Assembly: GCA_017432025.1 (NCBI GenBank)
Contig: JAFRJX010000003.1
Location: 1 to 64,000 of the forward strand
Origin: Candidatus Saccharimonadota bacterium
GTDB taxonomy: Bacteria > Patescibacteriota > Saccharimonadia > Saccharimonadales > Saccharimonadaceae
DNA: 64,000 bases
Direction of reading: 5' to 3'
Part shown: piece after piece, positions 42,579-51,558 of the stretch
How the letters are laid out: each line of letters begins with the position of its first letter
Numbering within the stretch: the first letter of the stretch is position 1
Translations under genes and position numbers: made by a program
The notes under the pieces: model-generated
Seen by the model: only the letters and a program-made list of their open reading frames with translations
Databases searched by the model: none
What the model was told of the DNA's origin: nothing

Positions 42579-43131
42579 TTCTTCAATCCAATCCGGTCGC
42601 ACAATTGCCGAGCGCAGGGAAAAGCTTGAAACCGCCTCGGAACGCGCCGAAACGCACAAGAGAAACCGCACCAAGCAGATTCTCCGGGTCACATTTACGG
42701 TGGTTGGGTTTGTTGCGGCGGCTCTTGGTATTGTTCGCCTTGCCATCCTCTTCTTTACCCCAGACGGAGCTAATCCAGACCCGGATGTTGTTACCGTGAC
42801 ACCAAAACCGACCATCGAAGTCATCGATGAAGCTACCGGTAACAGCGGTAGCCTCACTACTAAGATGAAAGAATACATCGGCCAGGCAGAAATCGACTTC
42901 CGTGACCTCGGTTTCAACCCTGTTAAAGCCGTCATTCCTCAAGGGGCCGTAAGGGAAGTAGACTTCTATCTTGAAGGGTATAATGGCTATATCAAAATGA
43001 CCACCGACCGCGGTACCGCCATCTCTGTTGAAGATGCCGATCGTATGATTCACTATCTTAAAGTCCTCGCGAAAATCAATGAATTCACCTATATCGACGT
43101 CCGGATAGAGGGTAAAGCCTACTGGAAATAG
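42568..43131 (+). CDS. FtsQ/DivIB-like division protein
   Basis: 187 residues: cytosolic basic N-terminus, one membrane helix (about 45-65), then a ~115-residue extracytosolic domain (EYIGQAEIDFRDLGFN, VREVDFYLEGY). Position after murG and bitopic topology fit FtsQ/DivIB, but the protein is short and the POTRA signature is weak. Start GTG 42568 is set by GGGGTGG; it overlaps the murG end by 11 nt. An upstream TTG in frame lacks an SD. Confidence 0.6.
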   Translation: MKHNSSIQSGRTIAERREKLETASERAETHKRNRTKQILRVTFTVVGFVAAALGIVRLAILFFTPDGANPDPDVVTVTPKPTIEVIDEATGNSGSLTTKMKEYIGQAEIDFRDLGFNPVKAVIPQGAVREVDFYLEGYNGYIKMTTDRGTAISVEDADRMIHYLKVLAKINEFTYIDVRIEGKAYWK

Positions 43132-43136
43132 GGAAC

Positions 43137-43193
43137 TGTTCGGTTTTTGTTCGGCTAGTGTTCTCTGCTCTTTTGTTCGGTTTTTGTTCGGTT
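43137..43193 (+). repeat. Cluster of TGTTCGGTTTTT repeats
   Basis: Two pairs of TGTTCGGTTTTT followed by TGTTCGG (43137-43154 and 43174-43193). The same motif recurs at 31372, 31393, 31402 (inside priA), 35369, 35414 and 44276 (inside the coupling ATPase gene), always with this reading on the plus strand. Confidence 0.7.
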
Positions 43194-43382
43194 AAGGGGT
43201 TTCAAAATGATGCTATGAGGATGGGGGATATGGAAAATAACAGGGAAAAATGAAAAAAGGGAAATAAAACAAGGGAAAAGTCAAATTGTGGAAAACTCGG
43301 GGCCAAAAATCGACAAAAACAGGGGTGGCAGCCAAAATCGGCCCAAAATGCACGAACTGACGGCCCATGGATGATCTTAGTT

Positions 43383-43538
43383 GGCTGTGAATTTAGATTT
43401 GCCAAGCATTTAGAATTTCCCATTTGAACGAATAATTTTACGGCCCGAGTACGGTACTGTAATACCGGCGGAGGGCCGCCTAAAATTATGAGTTTAAATA
43501 GGCGAAATTCTAAGCTTGGTGAATATGAAGTCACAGCC
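43383..43538 (-). ncRNA. Rod-like imperfect palindrome, candidate structured RNA
   Basis: A 156-nt rod: GGCTGTGA / TCACAGCC base (8 bp), internal loop, CCAAGC / GCTTGG, TTAGAATTTC / GAAATTCTAA, ATAATTTTA / TAAAATTAT, CGGCCC / GGGCCG, and an apical CGGTA CTGTAA TACCG, about 44 pairs in all. On the minus strand TATGAT (43551-43546) ends 7 nt before the first stem base, a plausible start. Long rods with a central bubble recall 6S RNA, but no conserved 6S bases are recognised; a MITE is the alternative. The spacer before it (43194-43382) shows no gene. Confidence 0.5.
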
Positions 43539-43593
43539 ACATAGAATCATACATACGCCGTAATTCCCGCCTGGCCCTGCATATTTACCCTAT

Positions 43594-43619
43594 AAAAGAC
43601 GATTAACTTACCGTCTTTT
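43594..43619. terminator. Hairpin with A/T tails between convergent genes
   Basis: AAAAGACG / CGTCTTTT around a 10-nt loop. It could end a plus-strand transcript coming from the division cluster or the rod element. Confidence 0.55.
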
Positions 43620-43702
43620 AAATCTAACTGTAATGTCTTAAAATCTGTATTGTGCGACATTTGACGTATGTGGATTTGGACATATGTTGATGCGTCTAAA
43701 AT

Positions 43703-43738
43703 CCGGCCCGTTTTTCGTCGGGCCGGCTAATTTTTAAT
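43703..43738. terminator. Terminator of the coupling ATPase gene
   Basis: CCGGCCCG / CGGGCCGG with a T-rich loop; ATTTTAG follows on the minus strand and CTAATTTTTAATTTT on the plus strand. Confidence 0.75.
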
Positions 43739-43751
43739 TTTGTTTAGTTTC

Positions 43752-46700
43752 CTAGTGTTTGATTGCCAAAAATCCGTCCGACGAATTGTCTTTTCCTGCA
43801 TAATGGTCTGGACGGTTGACCGGTCGGTCGAGTGGCGCCTGATTATGGGATGGATAGATCTCTACCACTGATTTCTCCTGGTAGACGACCTCTGGTTTAA
43901 CAGGGGTGGTAACAGGGGTGGGAACTGTAGATGCTGCTGGGGTAGTATTAACAGGGGTGGTAACAGGGGTAGGGGATTGTATAACAGGGGAAGCATCGAG
44001 GGCCTTTTTACCGGCCTTTCTACGGGATTTTCGGTCCTTTCCCTTCCCTTTATTCGGTTCTGGGGCTTTCGGGGCCTCTACGGGCTTATTTTGAGGCTGT
44101 ACGGCCTTTTCCTGCTTCGGTTCTTCCTTCGGTTTTACAGTTTCCTGCTTTTTTTCAACCTTCTGCTGTACCATCTTAGCTAGATCTTTTAAGCCCAGTC
44201 TTTCTTTACCTTCAGCGGCGTTCGGGCTGAGGTTTTGGCGACGGAAATCTTCTTGTGGCGTAGCCGGTTTCTTTAAGTTCGGTTTTTGTTCGGGTTTAAG
44301 CACAATGGTGTTGGTCGGCATGGATGGGGCATCGGTGACCATTTGGCGGGAAACCGGAGCAAACACTGGCGCTTCATTTTGGCGGCCGGAATCTGATAAT
44401 TCCCTCTTGTACTTCTCGGATTGCTCAATCGTTTCACGGATTTCTGCCTCCACATCATAGCGTGGACGGGCATAATTGGCTCTAGAATGTTCGACAATCT
44501 CGTTGAAATTATCCTTTGGTGTATCTGGAATCTGCAGGGTTGTAGCAGAGAAGGCTGGCACTTTTTCGCCGTTAATAATCATCGAAATCACGAAGTTACG
44601 GTTGTTAAGCTGCAAGAGATCAGATGCTTCGAAAATCGGCTCGAATTGCTTCGACAGAATCGGCGCATCATCGGCAGAAACGCGGAACGAAATCGTCGTA
44701 CCGACGTTACCAAACACGGCATCGCGAACCGACTCGGTCATCTGAGCGACGTATTGGTTCGCCACGGTCAGGTTAAGGCCATACTTACGTGCCTCAGAGA
44801 GAATCACGGCAAACGAATCAGTGGCAAAGTTCTGGAACTCATCCACGTAGAGATAGAACGGACGGCGATCTTTGACATCCGGGATATCCGAGCGAGACAT
44901 TGCGGCGAGCTGGACCTTAGTTACCAGGAACGCACCGAGAATGGCAGCGTTATCTTCGCCAATTAGACCTTTAGAAAGGTTCACGACTAAGATTTTACCT
45001 TCATCCATAATCTTACGGATATCAAACGATGACTTTGGCTGGCCGATGATATTACGGATGATTGGGTTTGCCGTAAAGGCACCGACCTTGTTTAGAACTG
45101 GCGCAATTGATTCATTGACCTGCTTTTCGTTCCATTGGCCAAACTCGTGCTTCCAGAACTGGAGAACGGTCACATCGTGACAATATTCCAAAGTTTCTTT
45201 ACGGAAATCCTTATCTGTTAACATCCTCGAGATGTCAAGGAGCGTAGTTTCTGGGCGATCGAGCAATGCGAGCAACGTATAGCGAAGGATATGCTCAAGC
45301 CTTGGGCCCCAAGAATCGCCAAACATGCGCTTCAAAACGCCAATTACTTCGGAACAAATATTTGGTTTCTTGGCTGGATCGGAAATCTCGAGTGGGTTAA
45401 AGGCGACTGGGAAAGCGGTATCGGCCGGATTGAAGTAAACAACGTCCTTTATGCGGGATTCTGGTACGAATTTCAAGTTATCAATCGCAAAATCACCATG
45501 CGGATCAATAATACAATAACCTTGGTTATAAAAGAGGTCAGAAAGCGCCATTAATTCGAGCAAACCAGACTTACCAGCACCGGTTTGGCCAATAATATAA
45601 ACGTGACGTGAACGGTCACGACGAATCAAGCCAAACTGATGATTAATACCACGGAAGTTAGTGAGACCAAAGGCGGAAATGTTTTCGTCGTTCTCCATTT
45701 CGCCAGTGAGAACTGGGAGTTTAGCTGGTGGTTCCGCGGTCTTTGAGCTGGCCCACACGATATTCGGCGTCTCGACGGAAGTATGTGGCAAATGATAAAC
45801 CGAAGCGAGCTCTGAGATATTTAGAATAAAGCCCGTGTCCGCAAATGAACGCATCTTATAAGCGGCGAGTTCATCCCTACTGAAAGTACCACCGACCTGC
45901 TTAAAGCCATTTAGATTTGTGGAATTAAACTGCTTAAATGTACCGACAAGCGCCTGCATATTGAGTTTTGCGTCAATGTCGCTCTGGCCAAGATATGCCA
46001 AGCGAATCTTCACTTCATAGCCGAGCTTCGTGGCCTTCTCTTCTGCCTTACTAATCTGGGTTTTGGCGCGGTCCGAGAGTTCCACTTTTACATCCGAACC
46101 AGTACCACCGGCAGGTGGACGGAATAATGCCCCGAGAATTTCGACCACATAAGTCCAGTCGAAATTAAAACCAAACGCAGTCTTCTTCCCAGCTTTTACG
46201 CCCTTGACCCATTTGTCGGTCGTGGATTTATGCCAATCATCTGGAATCGGACGGGCGAGAATTTGAATCCACATTTCTTCGGTCTTCTCCGGGCTGAGCT
46301 TGGCGAGCGTACCAGTAATACCCGCGAGCGGATCAACTTCAAACGATTCGAAGGTTTTAATTGGCAGTGCCGAGTTGTCTACTAAAGTTAATTCAGCTGT
46401 ATAACTAACTGGATACTTCGTTCTCGCATCCACGTAGTCCTCGTTCATTTTATAAATTTGGACGGTTGGGTACTGCGAATAAATCTGCCCTTCGACGAAA
46501 CTCTGCAATACTTTTGGCACCCAGACGTAAAAACGAATCTGCCCTGCCGTTGAAACAATTTCAAATGACAAATGTTCCTGCACACCACCGGAGTTCTTAA
46601 GTTCCTGTTTATCACGGAGAATACCATGTAGAGATGCAAATAACTGCTCGGCCGCGAGCTCTTTCTTGTCGTTCGTGCGTGGAATTTCGAGCATGAGAAG

Positions 46701-46829
46701 CACGGAATCGACATTTAAAACTTTCAGAGTATTTAGCTTTTTATAATTTCGATAAGTAAAATAAGCCAAGATCGCAACCGCTGGAATCCAAAACATCGGC
46801 GTTAAAATAAAGTGTATGACTTGATCCAT
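43752..46829 (-). CDS. Type IV secretion-type coupling ATPase (TraD/TraG/VirD4-like)
   Basis: 1025 residues. N-terminal membrane helix (about 10-27), a ~380-residue domain of unknown fold, then a HerA/FtsK-type motor: Walker A GQTGAGKSG near 415, IIDPHGDF, Walker B FYLYVDEFQNF near 660 and the following sensor VANQYVAQM. From ~800 there is a disordered tail with Pro/Thr repeats (TPVTTPV) and Lys-rich stretches. Such proteins pump DNA or protein through a type IV channel; CPR genomes often keep them without a full conjugation set. TGC-TAAAAT ends 6 nt before the ATG (leaderless). Confidence 0.8.
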   Translation of the reverse strand: MDQVIHFILTPMFWIPAVAILAYFTYRNYKKLNTLKVLNVDSVLLMLEIPRTNDKKELAAEQLFASLHGILRDKQELKNSGGVQEHLSFEIVSTAGQIRFYVWVPKVLQSFVEGQIYSQYPTVQIYKMNEDYVDARTKYPVSYTAELTLVDNSALPIKTFESFEVDPLAGITGTLAKLSPEKTEEMWIQILARPIPDDWHKSTTDKWVKGVKAGKKTAFGFNFDWTYVVEILGALFRPPAGGTGSDVKVELSDRAKTQISKAEEKATKLGYEVKIRLAYLGQSDIDAKLNMQALVGTFKQFNSTNLNGFKQVGGTFSRDELAAYKMRSFADTGFILNISELASVYHLPHTSVETPNIVWASSKTAEPPAKLPVLTGEMENDENISAFGLTNFRGINHQFGLIRRDRSRHVYIIGQTGAGKSGLLELMALSDLFYNQGYCIIDPHGDFAIDNLKFVPESRIKDVVYFNPADTAFPVAFNPLEISDPAKKPNICSEVIGVLKRMFGDSWGPRLEHILRYTLLALLDRPETTLLDISRMLTDKDFRKETLEYCHDVTVLQFWKHEFGQWNEKQVNESIAPVLNKVGAFTANPIIRNIIGQPKSSFDIRKIMDEGKILVVNLSKGLIGEDNAAILGAFLVTKVQLAAMSRSDIPDVKDRRPFYLYVDEFQNFATDSFAVILSEARKYGLNLTVANQYVAQMTESVRDAVFGNVGTTISFRVSADDAPILSKQFEPIFEASDLLQLNNRNFVISMIINGEKVPAFSATTLQIPDTPKDNFNEIVEHSRANYARPRYDVEAEIRETIEQSEKYKRELSDSGRQNEAPVFAPVSRQMVTDAPSMPTNTIVLKPEQKPNLKKPATPQEDFRRQNLSPNAAEGKERLGLKDLAKMVQQKVEKKQETVKPKEEPKQEKAVQPQNKPVEAPKAPEPNKGKGKDRKSRRKAGKKALDASPVIQSPTPVTTPVNTTPAASTVPTPVTTPVKPEVVYQEKSVVEIYPSHNQAPLDRPVNRPDHYAGKDNSSDGFLAIKH

Positions 46830-46848
46830 ATGCTTATTTTAGCATATA

Positions 46849-47877
46849 TTACGCTAAAGTATAAGAGTTCTTATCAACTTTCTTAAACAATTTTTTATTC
46901 TGAAGGTTTAAGAGAATGGTAGTTTCTTTGACTTTGCGAACGCGAAGCACCTGCTTCACGATCTCTTCACGGGTAAGTGGACCTTCGGCCTTCTCGAGAA
47001 TTGAAGTAATAATTTCGGAAATCGTTCCCTTCTTGTAACCCCAAGAAGAAAGCGCATAAATACCACGACCAATCAATACAAAACGAGAATCTTTAATGAG
47101 CTCGTTGTGAATAGCCTGAACGGTCACATTCTTACGCTTGAAATTCGAATCGGCAATTTCCTTAGCAATCTCGGAGAAGTGCATTGGCTCCTTCTTGGCT
47201 TCGAGAATCACGAAAATCTTATCGCGGATGTTTTTCGGGTTTACAGTTGGCCATTTGGCAAGTCCCCACAGGCCATTTAGCGTTGCCAACAGCTTAGAAA
47301 TTGACGCAATCGCTTTAATATGGTCAGGATGCTCATAATCTAGCTTATTGTCAAGCTCATCTAATGTCATCGGCGCTTTATTCTCGCGAATTACCTTCAC
47401 GATCTCGTCGGCCTTGTTTCTGATGGTCTTTTCATCACCGTATTCAGCGATGCCAACAGCAGCATAGTACTTGTCGTTCTCTTCTACAACAGAGAGCGCC
47501 TTTGAGAAAGTCGCAATGAAATAAATACCAGTCTTTTCCGATGCGGTCGCTGGACGACCATAAACCTTGTCAGCTAAATCAGATAGTCTAGCGACACGAC
47601 CGGTTTCAGTAAGATTTCTAATTAAGATCTTTTCAGCAGCTTGGAGTTCAGGGATTTGGTTGTCTTCTGCGGAAATTTGAAGACGGATTAAAATGGCTTT
47701 TTCGAGTTGGCGAACACGCTCACGTGTAATTGATAACATTTCGCCGATTTGTTCAAGTGTTTCTTTGTTTCCGTTTAAGCCGAAGCGGCGGGAAATAATT
47801 TCTCTTTCGCGTTTTTGCTCGATAATTTTCAAGCTTCCGGAGATTGCTTTTTTGAGGGTTTCCGCATTTTGGTCCAT
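46849..47877 (-). CDS. Sigma-region-4/HARE-HTH transcription factor
   Basis: 342 residues. The N-terminus holds a sigma-70 region 4-like HTH (REIISRRFGLNGNKE, TLEQIGEMLSITRERVRQLEKA) without regions 1-3. The middle and C-terminus hold one or more HARE/RpoE-delta-like winged HTH units (PMHFSEIAKEIADSNFKRK, IHNELIKDSRFVLIGRGIYAL, PLTREEIVKQVLRVR). It would bind DNA or RNA polymerase as an accessory factor rather than a full sigma. The ATG at 47877 follows AAAGGAA; a longer frame lacks an SD. A TGT-TATTAT promoter lies about 45 nt upstream. Confidence 0.75.
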   Translation of the reverse strand: MDQNAETLKKAISGSLKIIEQKREREIISRRFGLNGNKETLEQIGEMLSITRERVRQLEKAILIRLQISAEDNQIPELQAAEKILIRNLTETGRVARLSDLADKVYGRPATASEKTGIYFIATFSKALSVVEENDKYYAAVGIAEYGDEKTIRNKADEIVKVIRENKAPMTLDELDNKLDYEHPDHIKAIASISKLLATLNGLWGLAKWPTVNPKNIRDKIFVILEAKKEPMHFSEIAKEIADSNFKRKNVTVQAIHNELIKDSRFVLIGRGIYALSSWGYKKGTISEIITSILEKAEGPLTREEIVKQVLRVRKVKETTILLNLQNKKLFKKVDKNSYTLA

Positions 47878-48051
47878 CAGTAATTCCTTTATTCCATCCC
47901 TGTTAATTGTGTTAATAATGCTTATAATAACATAGTTTTCATTAAATGTCAACTATGAAATTTTTATTTATTGATATTATTGTATCACATTTTTTACATT
48001 TGTGAAAAAAAATTCTAGAAGCATAACAATTATGCTAAAAATATGGTAAAA

Positions 48052-50364
48052 TTAAGCCTTTTTCGTCGTCTTTTTAGTAGTCTTTTTCGCGGTCGTTTTC
48101 TTGGCCGTTCTGCCACCACGCACACCCCGGCGGGTCGCCTTTGGCTTATTCTTCAAGAGCTCCTCGGCTTCCGCGCGAGTGAGTTTCTTTGGATCCATCT
48201 CACTCGGTACTTTGACATTATTACGTCTACCTGGCCCCTTTACATAAGGTCCATACGCACCATTAATGATCATAATATCGTCCCAATCGGCGATAATCGA
48301 ATCGACTTTGGCCTGGTACAAAGGCAAAGCTTCTTTCATGGTCACGGTGTAAGGATCGTAATCTTTCATCGGAATATTATATTTACCACCCTTTAAGTAT
48401 GGTCCAAACGGTCCATTCGCGGCAATTAATTCGTTACCATCTGGGGCTACACCAAGTACGCGTGGGAGCGTCGGTAGGGCGAGTTGTTTAATCGCCTGCT
48501 CTAACGTCACGGTCTTGACCGATTTTCGTTTCGGGAGTGGTGCAAAGCGCGGCTTCTCGCCAGCCTCCTTCTCGTTGTCACCGAGTTGGATAAATCCACC
48601 ATTCTTGCCGACTTTGGCATAAATTGGCTTGCCGGTTTCCGGGTCGTGCCCCAGTAATTTTGCATTATTATAGCGTTCTACGCCCTGTGCAACTAGTACG
48701 GTATCACGGAACGGACCGTAGAAATCTCGGAGCATCTTCACGCGCTCCAATTTGGCTTCCGCGACAAGGTCAAGATCCTTTTCGATATTTGCTGTAAACT
48801 TATAATCCACGATATTCTTGAAATTATCGACGAGGAAACTTGCTACGAGTTCGCCAATCGGTGTCGGAATCAATTTGCCCTTGTTAGCGCCATATTTCTC
48901 AGTCACGGTCTCGCGGGAAATTTTCCCGTTCTCGGCGCGGAGTTCAATAATATTACGGTTTGACCCTTCACTCTCGCCCTTTACGACATAGCCGCGCACC
49001 TGAATGGCCGTCATAATTGTCGCGTAAGTCGACGGGCGACCAATGCTGAGTTCTTCGAGTTTCTTGACGAGTGAACCTTCTGTGTACCTCGCCGGCGCTT
49101 TTGAATAGTTCTGGCGCGCGTAGAGGCCTAAATTAGCCACTTTGTCGCCACGAACGAGTTTCGGTAGCTCTAAGTCGCGGGACTTGCCGTAAACGCGTAA
49201 AAAGCCGTCAAACACGACTACCTCGCCCTTCGCGACGAATGGTTCGTTTTTGCCTTCGAGTTTAATCGTCGTTTTCGCCACTTTGGCGTTTGCCATCTGA
49301 GTCGCGAGCGTTCTCGCCCAAATCAACTGGTATAATTTCTTCTCGTAATCATTCTTGCCAGCCGAGGTTCTCGTAATGCTGGTTGGACGGATGGCTTCGT
49401 GCGCTTCCTGGGCAGAAGCATCTTTTGTCTTAAATGCGCGGACCTTCAGATAATTCTTCCCAAAAGCATTCTCGATGTATTTCGCCATCTCGGCCACGGC
49501 CTGACGCGACAAATTCAGAGAGTCTGTTCTATGATAAGTGATTAAACCAGCCTGGTATAACCCTTGCGCTGCATTCATCGTCGTGCGAGACGAGAATCCA
49601 AGCTTAGCATTTGCTTCAATCTGAAGTGCTGCAGTCGTAAATGGTACTGGACCGGCTTTCACACCTTCTTCTTCATCCATTTCGGTCACTGTAAATTCCG
49701 CATCCTTCAGTTTTTCGAGTAAAGCGGTCGCTTCTTCTTCCGTATCTGGCGCTTTGCCATCATAAGTTGCTTCGAATTCGGCATTTTTCTTGAATTTGCC
49801 AGTCACTTTATAATTAAATTTCGATTCAAACTTCTCAATTTCTTTTTCGCGCTCGACAATCAGCCTGAGAGCTGGGCTTTGTACACGTCCGGCGGAAATC
49901 GCCCCCGGCACCTTCTTACGGACCATATCGGAAAGGTCATAACCTACCAGCATATCAAGCGTCTGACGCGCTTGCTGCGACGCCACCATGTCCATATCAA
50001 CAGCGCGTGGATTCTTAATCGCCTCTTCAAGTGCCGACTTCGTAATTTCATGGAAAGTAATTCTCGCCGTGTTCTTCGGAAGGCCTAGAACCTCTAAGAG
50101 ATGCCAAGAAATCGACTCTCCTTCACGGTCTTCATCGGTTGCGAGCCAGATTTTATCGGCGGCTTTTACTTCTTTTTTTAGTTCCGAAATAATATTTTTG
50201 TGTTCCGGATCAATCTCATAAGTTACTTCAAAAGTCGATTTGTCAACCTTAGTATCCTTACGAATGTGCCCTACACTAGCTAACACCTTAAAATCACCAC
50301 CGAGATACTTCTCGATAGTGTGGGCTTTGGCCGGGCTCTCTACGATCACTAAATTTTTAGACAT
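48052..50364 (-). CDS. topA: DNA topoisomerase I
   Basis: 770 residues. Toprim domain with the early Glu (VIVESPAKA) and ATDEDREGE motif, catalytic Tyr in ITYHRTDS near 278, and two or more C-terminal topoisomerase repeats with FGPYLKGG and YGPYVKGPG instead of zinc fingers, ending in a Lys/Thr tail (TTAKKTTKKTTKKA). It relaxes negative supercoils in the cytosol. The -10 box lies within about 8 nt of the ATG, so the mRNA is probably leaderless. Confidence 0.95.
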   Translation of the reverse strand: MSKNLVIVESPAKAHTIEKYLGGDFKVLASVGHIRKDTKVDKSTFEVTYEIDPEHKNIISELKKEVKAADKIWLATDEDREGESISWHLLEVLGLPKNTARITFHEITKSALEEAIKNPRAVDMDMVASQQARQTLDMLVGYDLSDMVRKKVPGAISAGRVQSPALRLIVEREKEIEKFESKFNYKVTGKFKKNAEFEATYDGKAPDTEEEATALLEKLKDAEFTVTEMDEEEGVKAGPVPFTTAALQIEANAKLGFSSRTTMNAAQGLYQAGLITYHRTDSLNLSRQAVAEMAKYIENAFGKNYLKVRAFKTKDASAQEAHEAIRPTSITRTSAGKNDYEKKLYQLIWARTLATQMANAKVAKTTIKLEGKNEPFVAKGEVVVFDGFLRVYGKSRDLELPKLVRGDKVANLGLYARQNYSKAPARYTEGSLVKKLEELSIGRPSTYATIMTAIQVRGYVVKGESEGSNRNIIELRAENGKISRETVTEKYGANKGKLIPTPIGELVASFLVDNFKNIVDYKFTANIEKDLDLVAEAKLERVKMLRDFYGPFRDTVLVAQGVERYNNAKLLGHDPETGKPIYAKVGKNGGFIQLGDNEKEAGEKPRFAPLPKRKSVKTVTLEQAIKQLALPTLPRVLGVAPDGNELIAANGPFGPYLKGGKYNIPMKDYDPYTVTMKEALPLYQAKVDSIIADWDDIMIINGAYGPYVKGPGRRNNVKVPSEMDPKKLTRAEAEELLKNKPKATRRGVRGGRTAKKTTAKKTTKKTTKKA

Positions 50365-50421
50365 ATAATAATATCATATCACACGCCGTCAACCATAAGT
50401 GATTTATGTTATAATAAAACT

Positions 50422-51216
50422 ATGGCGAAACTAGACCCGTCGAAAATCTATTTTACTCCGTCAAAAATAACCAAAGAAGAGCGGAGCATCGCTGCTAAAA
50501 AATACCGCACTGCTAGTAAGCTTAAGAATAAACGCACGGTAGCCATCATTATTTGTGGCGTTCTTGCCGTCGCCGCAATTCCGGCGATTGTTATGTTGTT
50601 TCATAAATACCGTTTCGACACGACTTTTACCGCCTCCGGCGTACCGGATTATAGTAGCAAGTACGAATCTTCCATTAACGAAGACCCGATTCAGATTGAC
50701 GTTAAAGGTGAAGAGCATGGTGTTCTTAATGGCATCGGGGCCACCCTTAAATACATCGCTTATTACGATATTACCGGTGTCGTGGCTAGTGTGCACGACT
50801 ATTTCGGCTTCGGGTTTTTCGATACTTACGTCCCGCGCGATGTCTGTCTCGCCTGGGGTGACCTTAAAGACAGCCTCACCGATCCGGATATTTCCTATCG
50901 CCAGTCCGATCGCAAGTGTTATCTTTCCTTCCAAAACTTCGAGGTCGAAGATGTCAGTAAATATTATTATGGCGCTTTCCGCAACAAGTATTCCGATTTC
51001 AATATGTCCAACAACCACCTTATCCCTGCCACCAAAGAGGTTCGCAATCAAATCATTAGTCTCCGTCGGGGCGAGACTATCCGCCTCGTTGGTTACCTAG
51101 TTAGAATGCATTCGGATAATCCAGGCGACCCGGTTTACGTTTCTAGCACCCGTCGTGACGACGGTGGTAACGGCGCTTGTGAAATCATGTTTGTGACGAA
51201 ACTCGAGAAAAAATAA
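50422..51216 (+). CDS. Membrane-anchored protein of unknown function
   Basis: 264 residues: basic cytosolic N-terminus, one membrane helix (about 40-60), and a ~200-residue extracytosolic domain with two cysteines (VCLAWGDLKDSL, KCYLSF) that could form a disulfide. Not recognised. TGT-TATAAT ends exactly 6 nt before the ATG (leaderless). A strong bidirectional terminator lies 5-10 nt after the stop. Confidence 0.65.
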   Translation: MAKLDPSKIYFTPSKITKEERSIAAKKYRTASKLKNKRTVAIIICGVLAVAAIPAIVMLFHKYRFDTTFTASGVPDYSSKYESSINEDPIQIDVKGEEHGVLNGIGATLKYIAYYDITGVVASVHDYFGFGFFDTYVPRDVCLAWGDLKDSLTDPDISYRQSDRKCYLSFQNFEVEDVSKYYYGAFRNKYSDFNMSNNHLIPATKEVRNQIISLRRGETIRLVGYLVRMHSDNPGDPVYVSSTRRDDGGNGACEIMFVTKLEKK

Positions 51217-51220
51217 GATC

Positions 51221-51264
51221 AAAAAAGCCTCAGGTAAGGGTGGGCATCACCTGAGGCTATTTTG
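51221..51264. terminator. Strong bidirectional terminator
   Basis: AAAAAAGCCTCAGGT / ACCTGAGGCTATTTT with a 13-nt loop. The minus strand has six T after the stem, the better U-run, suggesting a minus-strand transcript also ends here. Confidence 0.85.
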
Positions 51265-51476
51265 GCCCTCTAACGCTTCTCTATGATACCGGGAGAACCC
51301 CGGAAGCGTAACCCACCTCACACAAATTGGGGCCCGCCGGTTAGAGGGATTGCTATGCCTTCGAAGACTCCCTTTCAAAGTGGAGGTAATACTTATAAAA
51401 CTTTAAACCATTAAGAAATCTAAAGCCCGAAAGGGTTTCAAAAGCACGCAATTTCTGCTACACTATAGGAAGTATA
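51226..51476 (-). ncRNA. Candidate structured RNA convergent with the upstream gene
   Basis: The 290 bp between the terminator and dprA hold no gene but fold well. On the minus strand TATAAT (51488-51483) would start an RNA near 51476 with GCTATAC / GTGTAGC, AAA-CCC TTTC GGG-TTT, CTCC / GGAG, then a nested fold closed by CCCTCTAAC / GTTAGAGGG around CGCTTC / GAAGCG and CCGGG / CCCGG, ending at the U6 terminator. About 250 nt. It lacks the universal motifs of RNase P RNA, tmRNA and SRP RNA. Confidence 0.5.
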
Positions 51477-51558
51477 GCTGAAATTATAACTTATTTAGGT
51501 GCGGTGTAGGACATTTTTGTGCCCTAACTGTCTATGATTATATCACACAGGAGATAAT

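Noticed and set aside
43132-43751. RNase P RNA, tmRNA or SRP RNA in the large spacer
   Set aside because: The universal motifs (GAGGAAAGUC of RNase P, the tRNA-like CCA end of tmRNA, the GGAA-loop SRP apex) are absent on both strands.
43752-46829. Full conjugative element or integrated plasmid
   Set aside because: Only the coupling ATPase is present; no relaxase, VirB channel genes, integrase or long direct repeats surround it.
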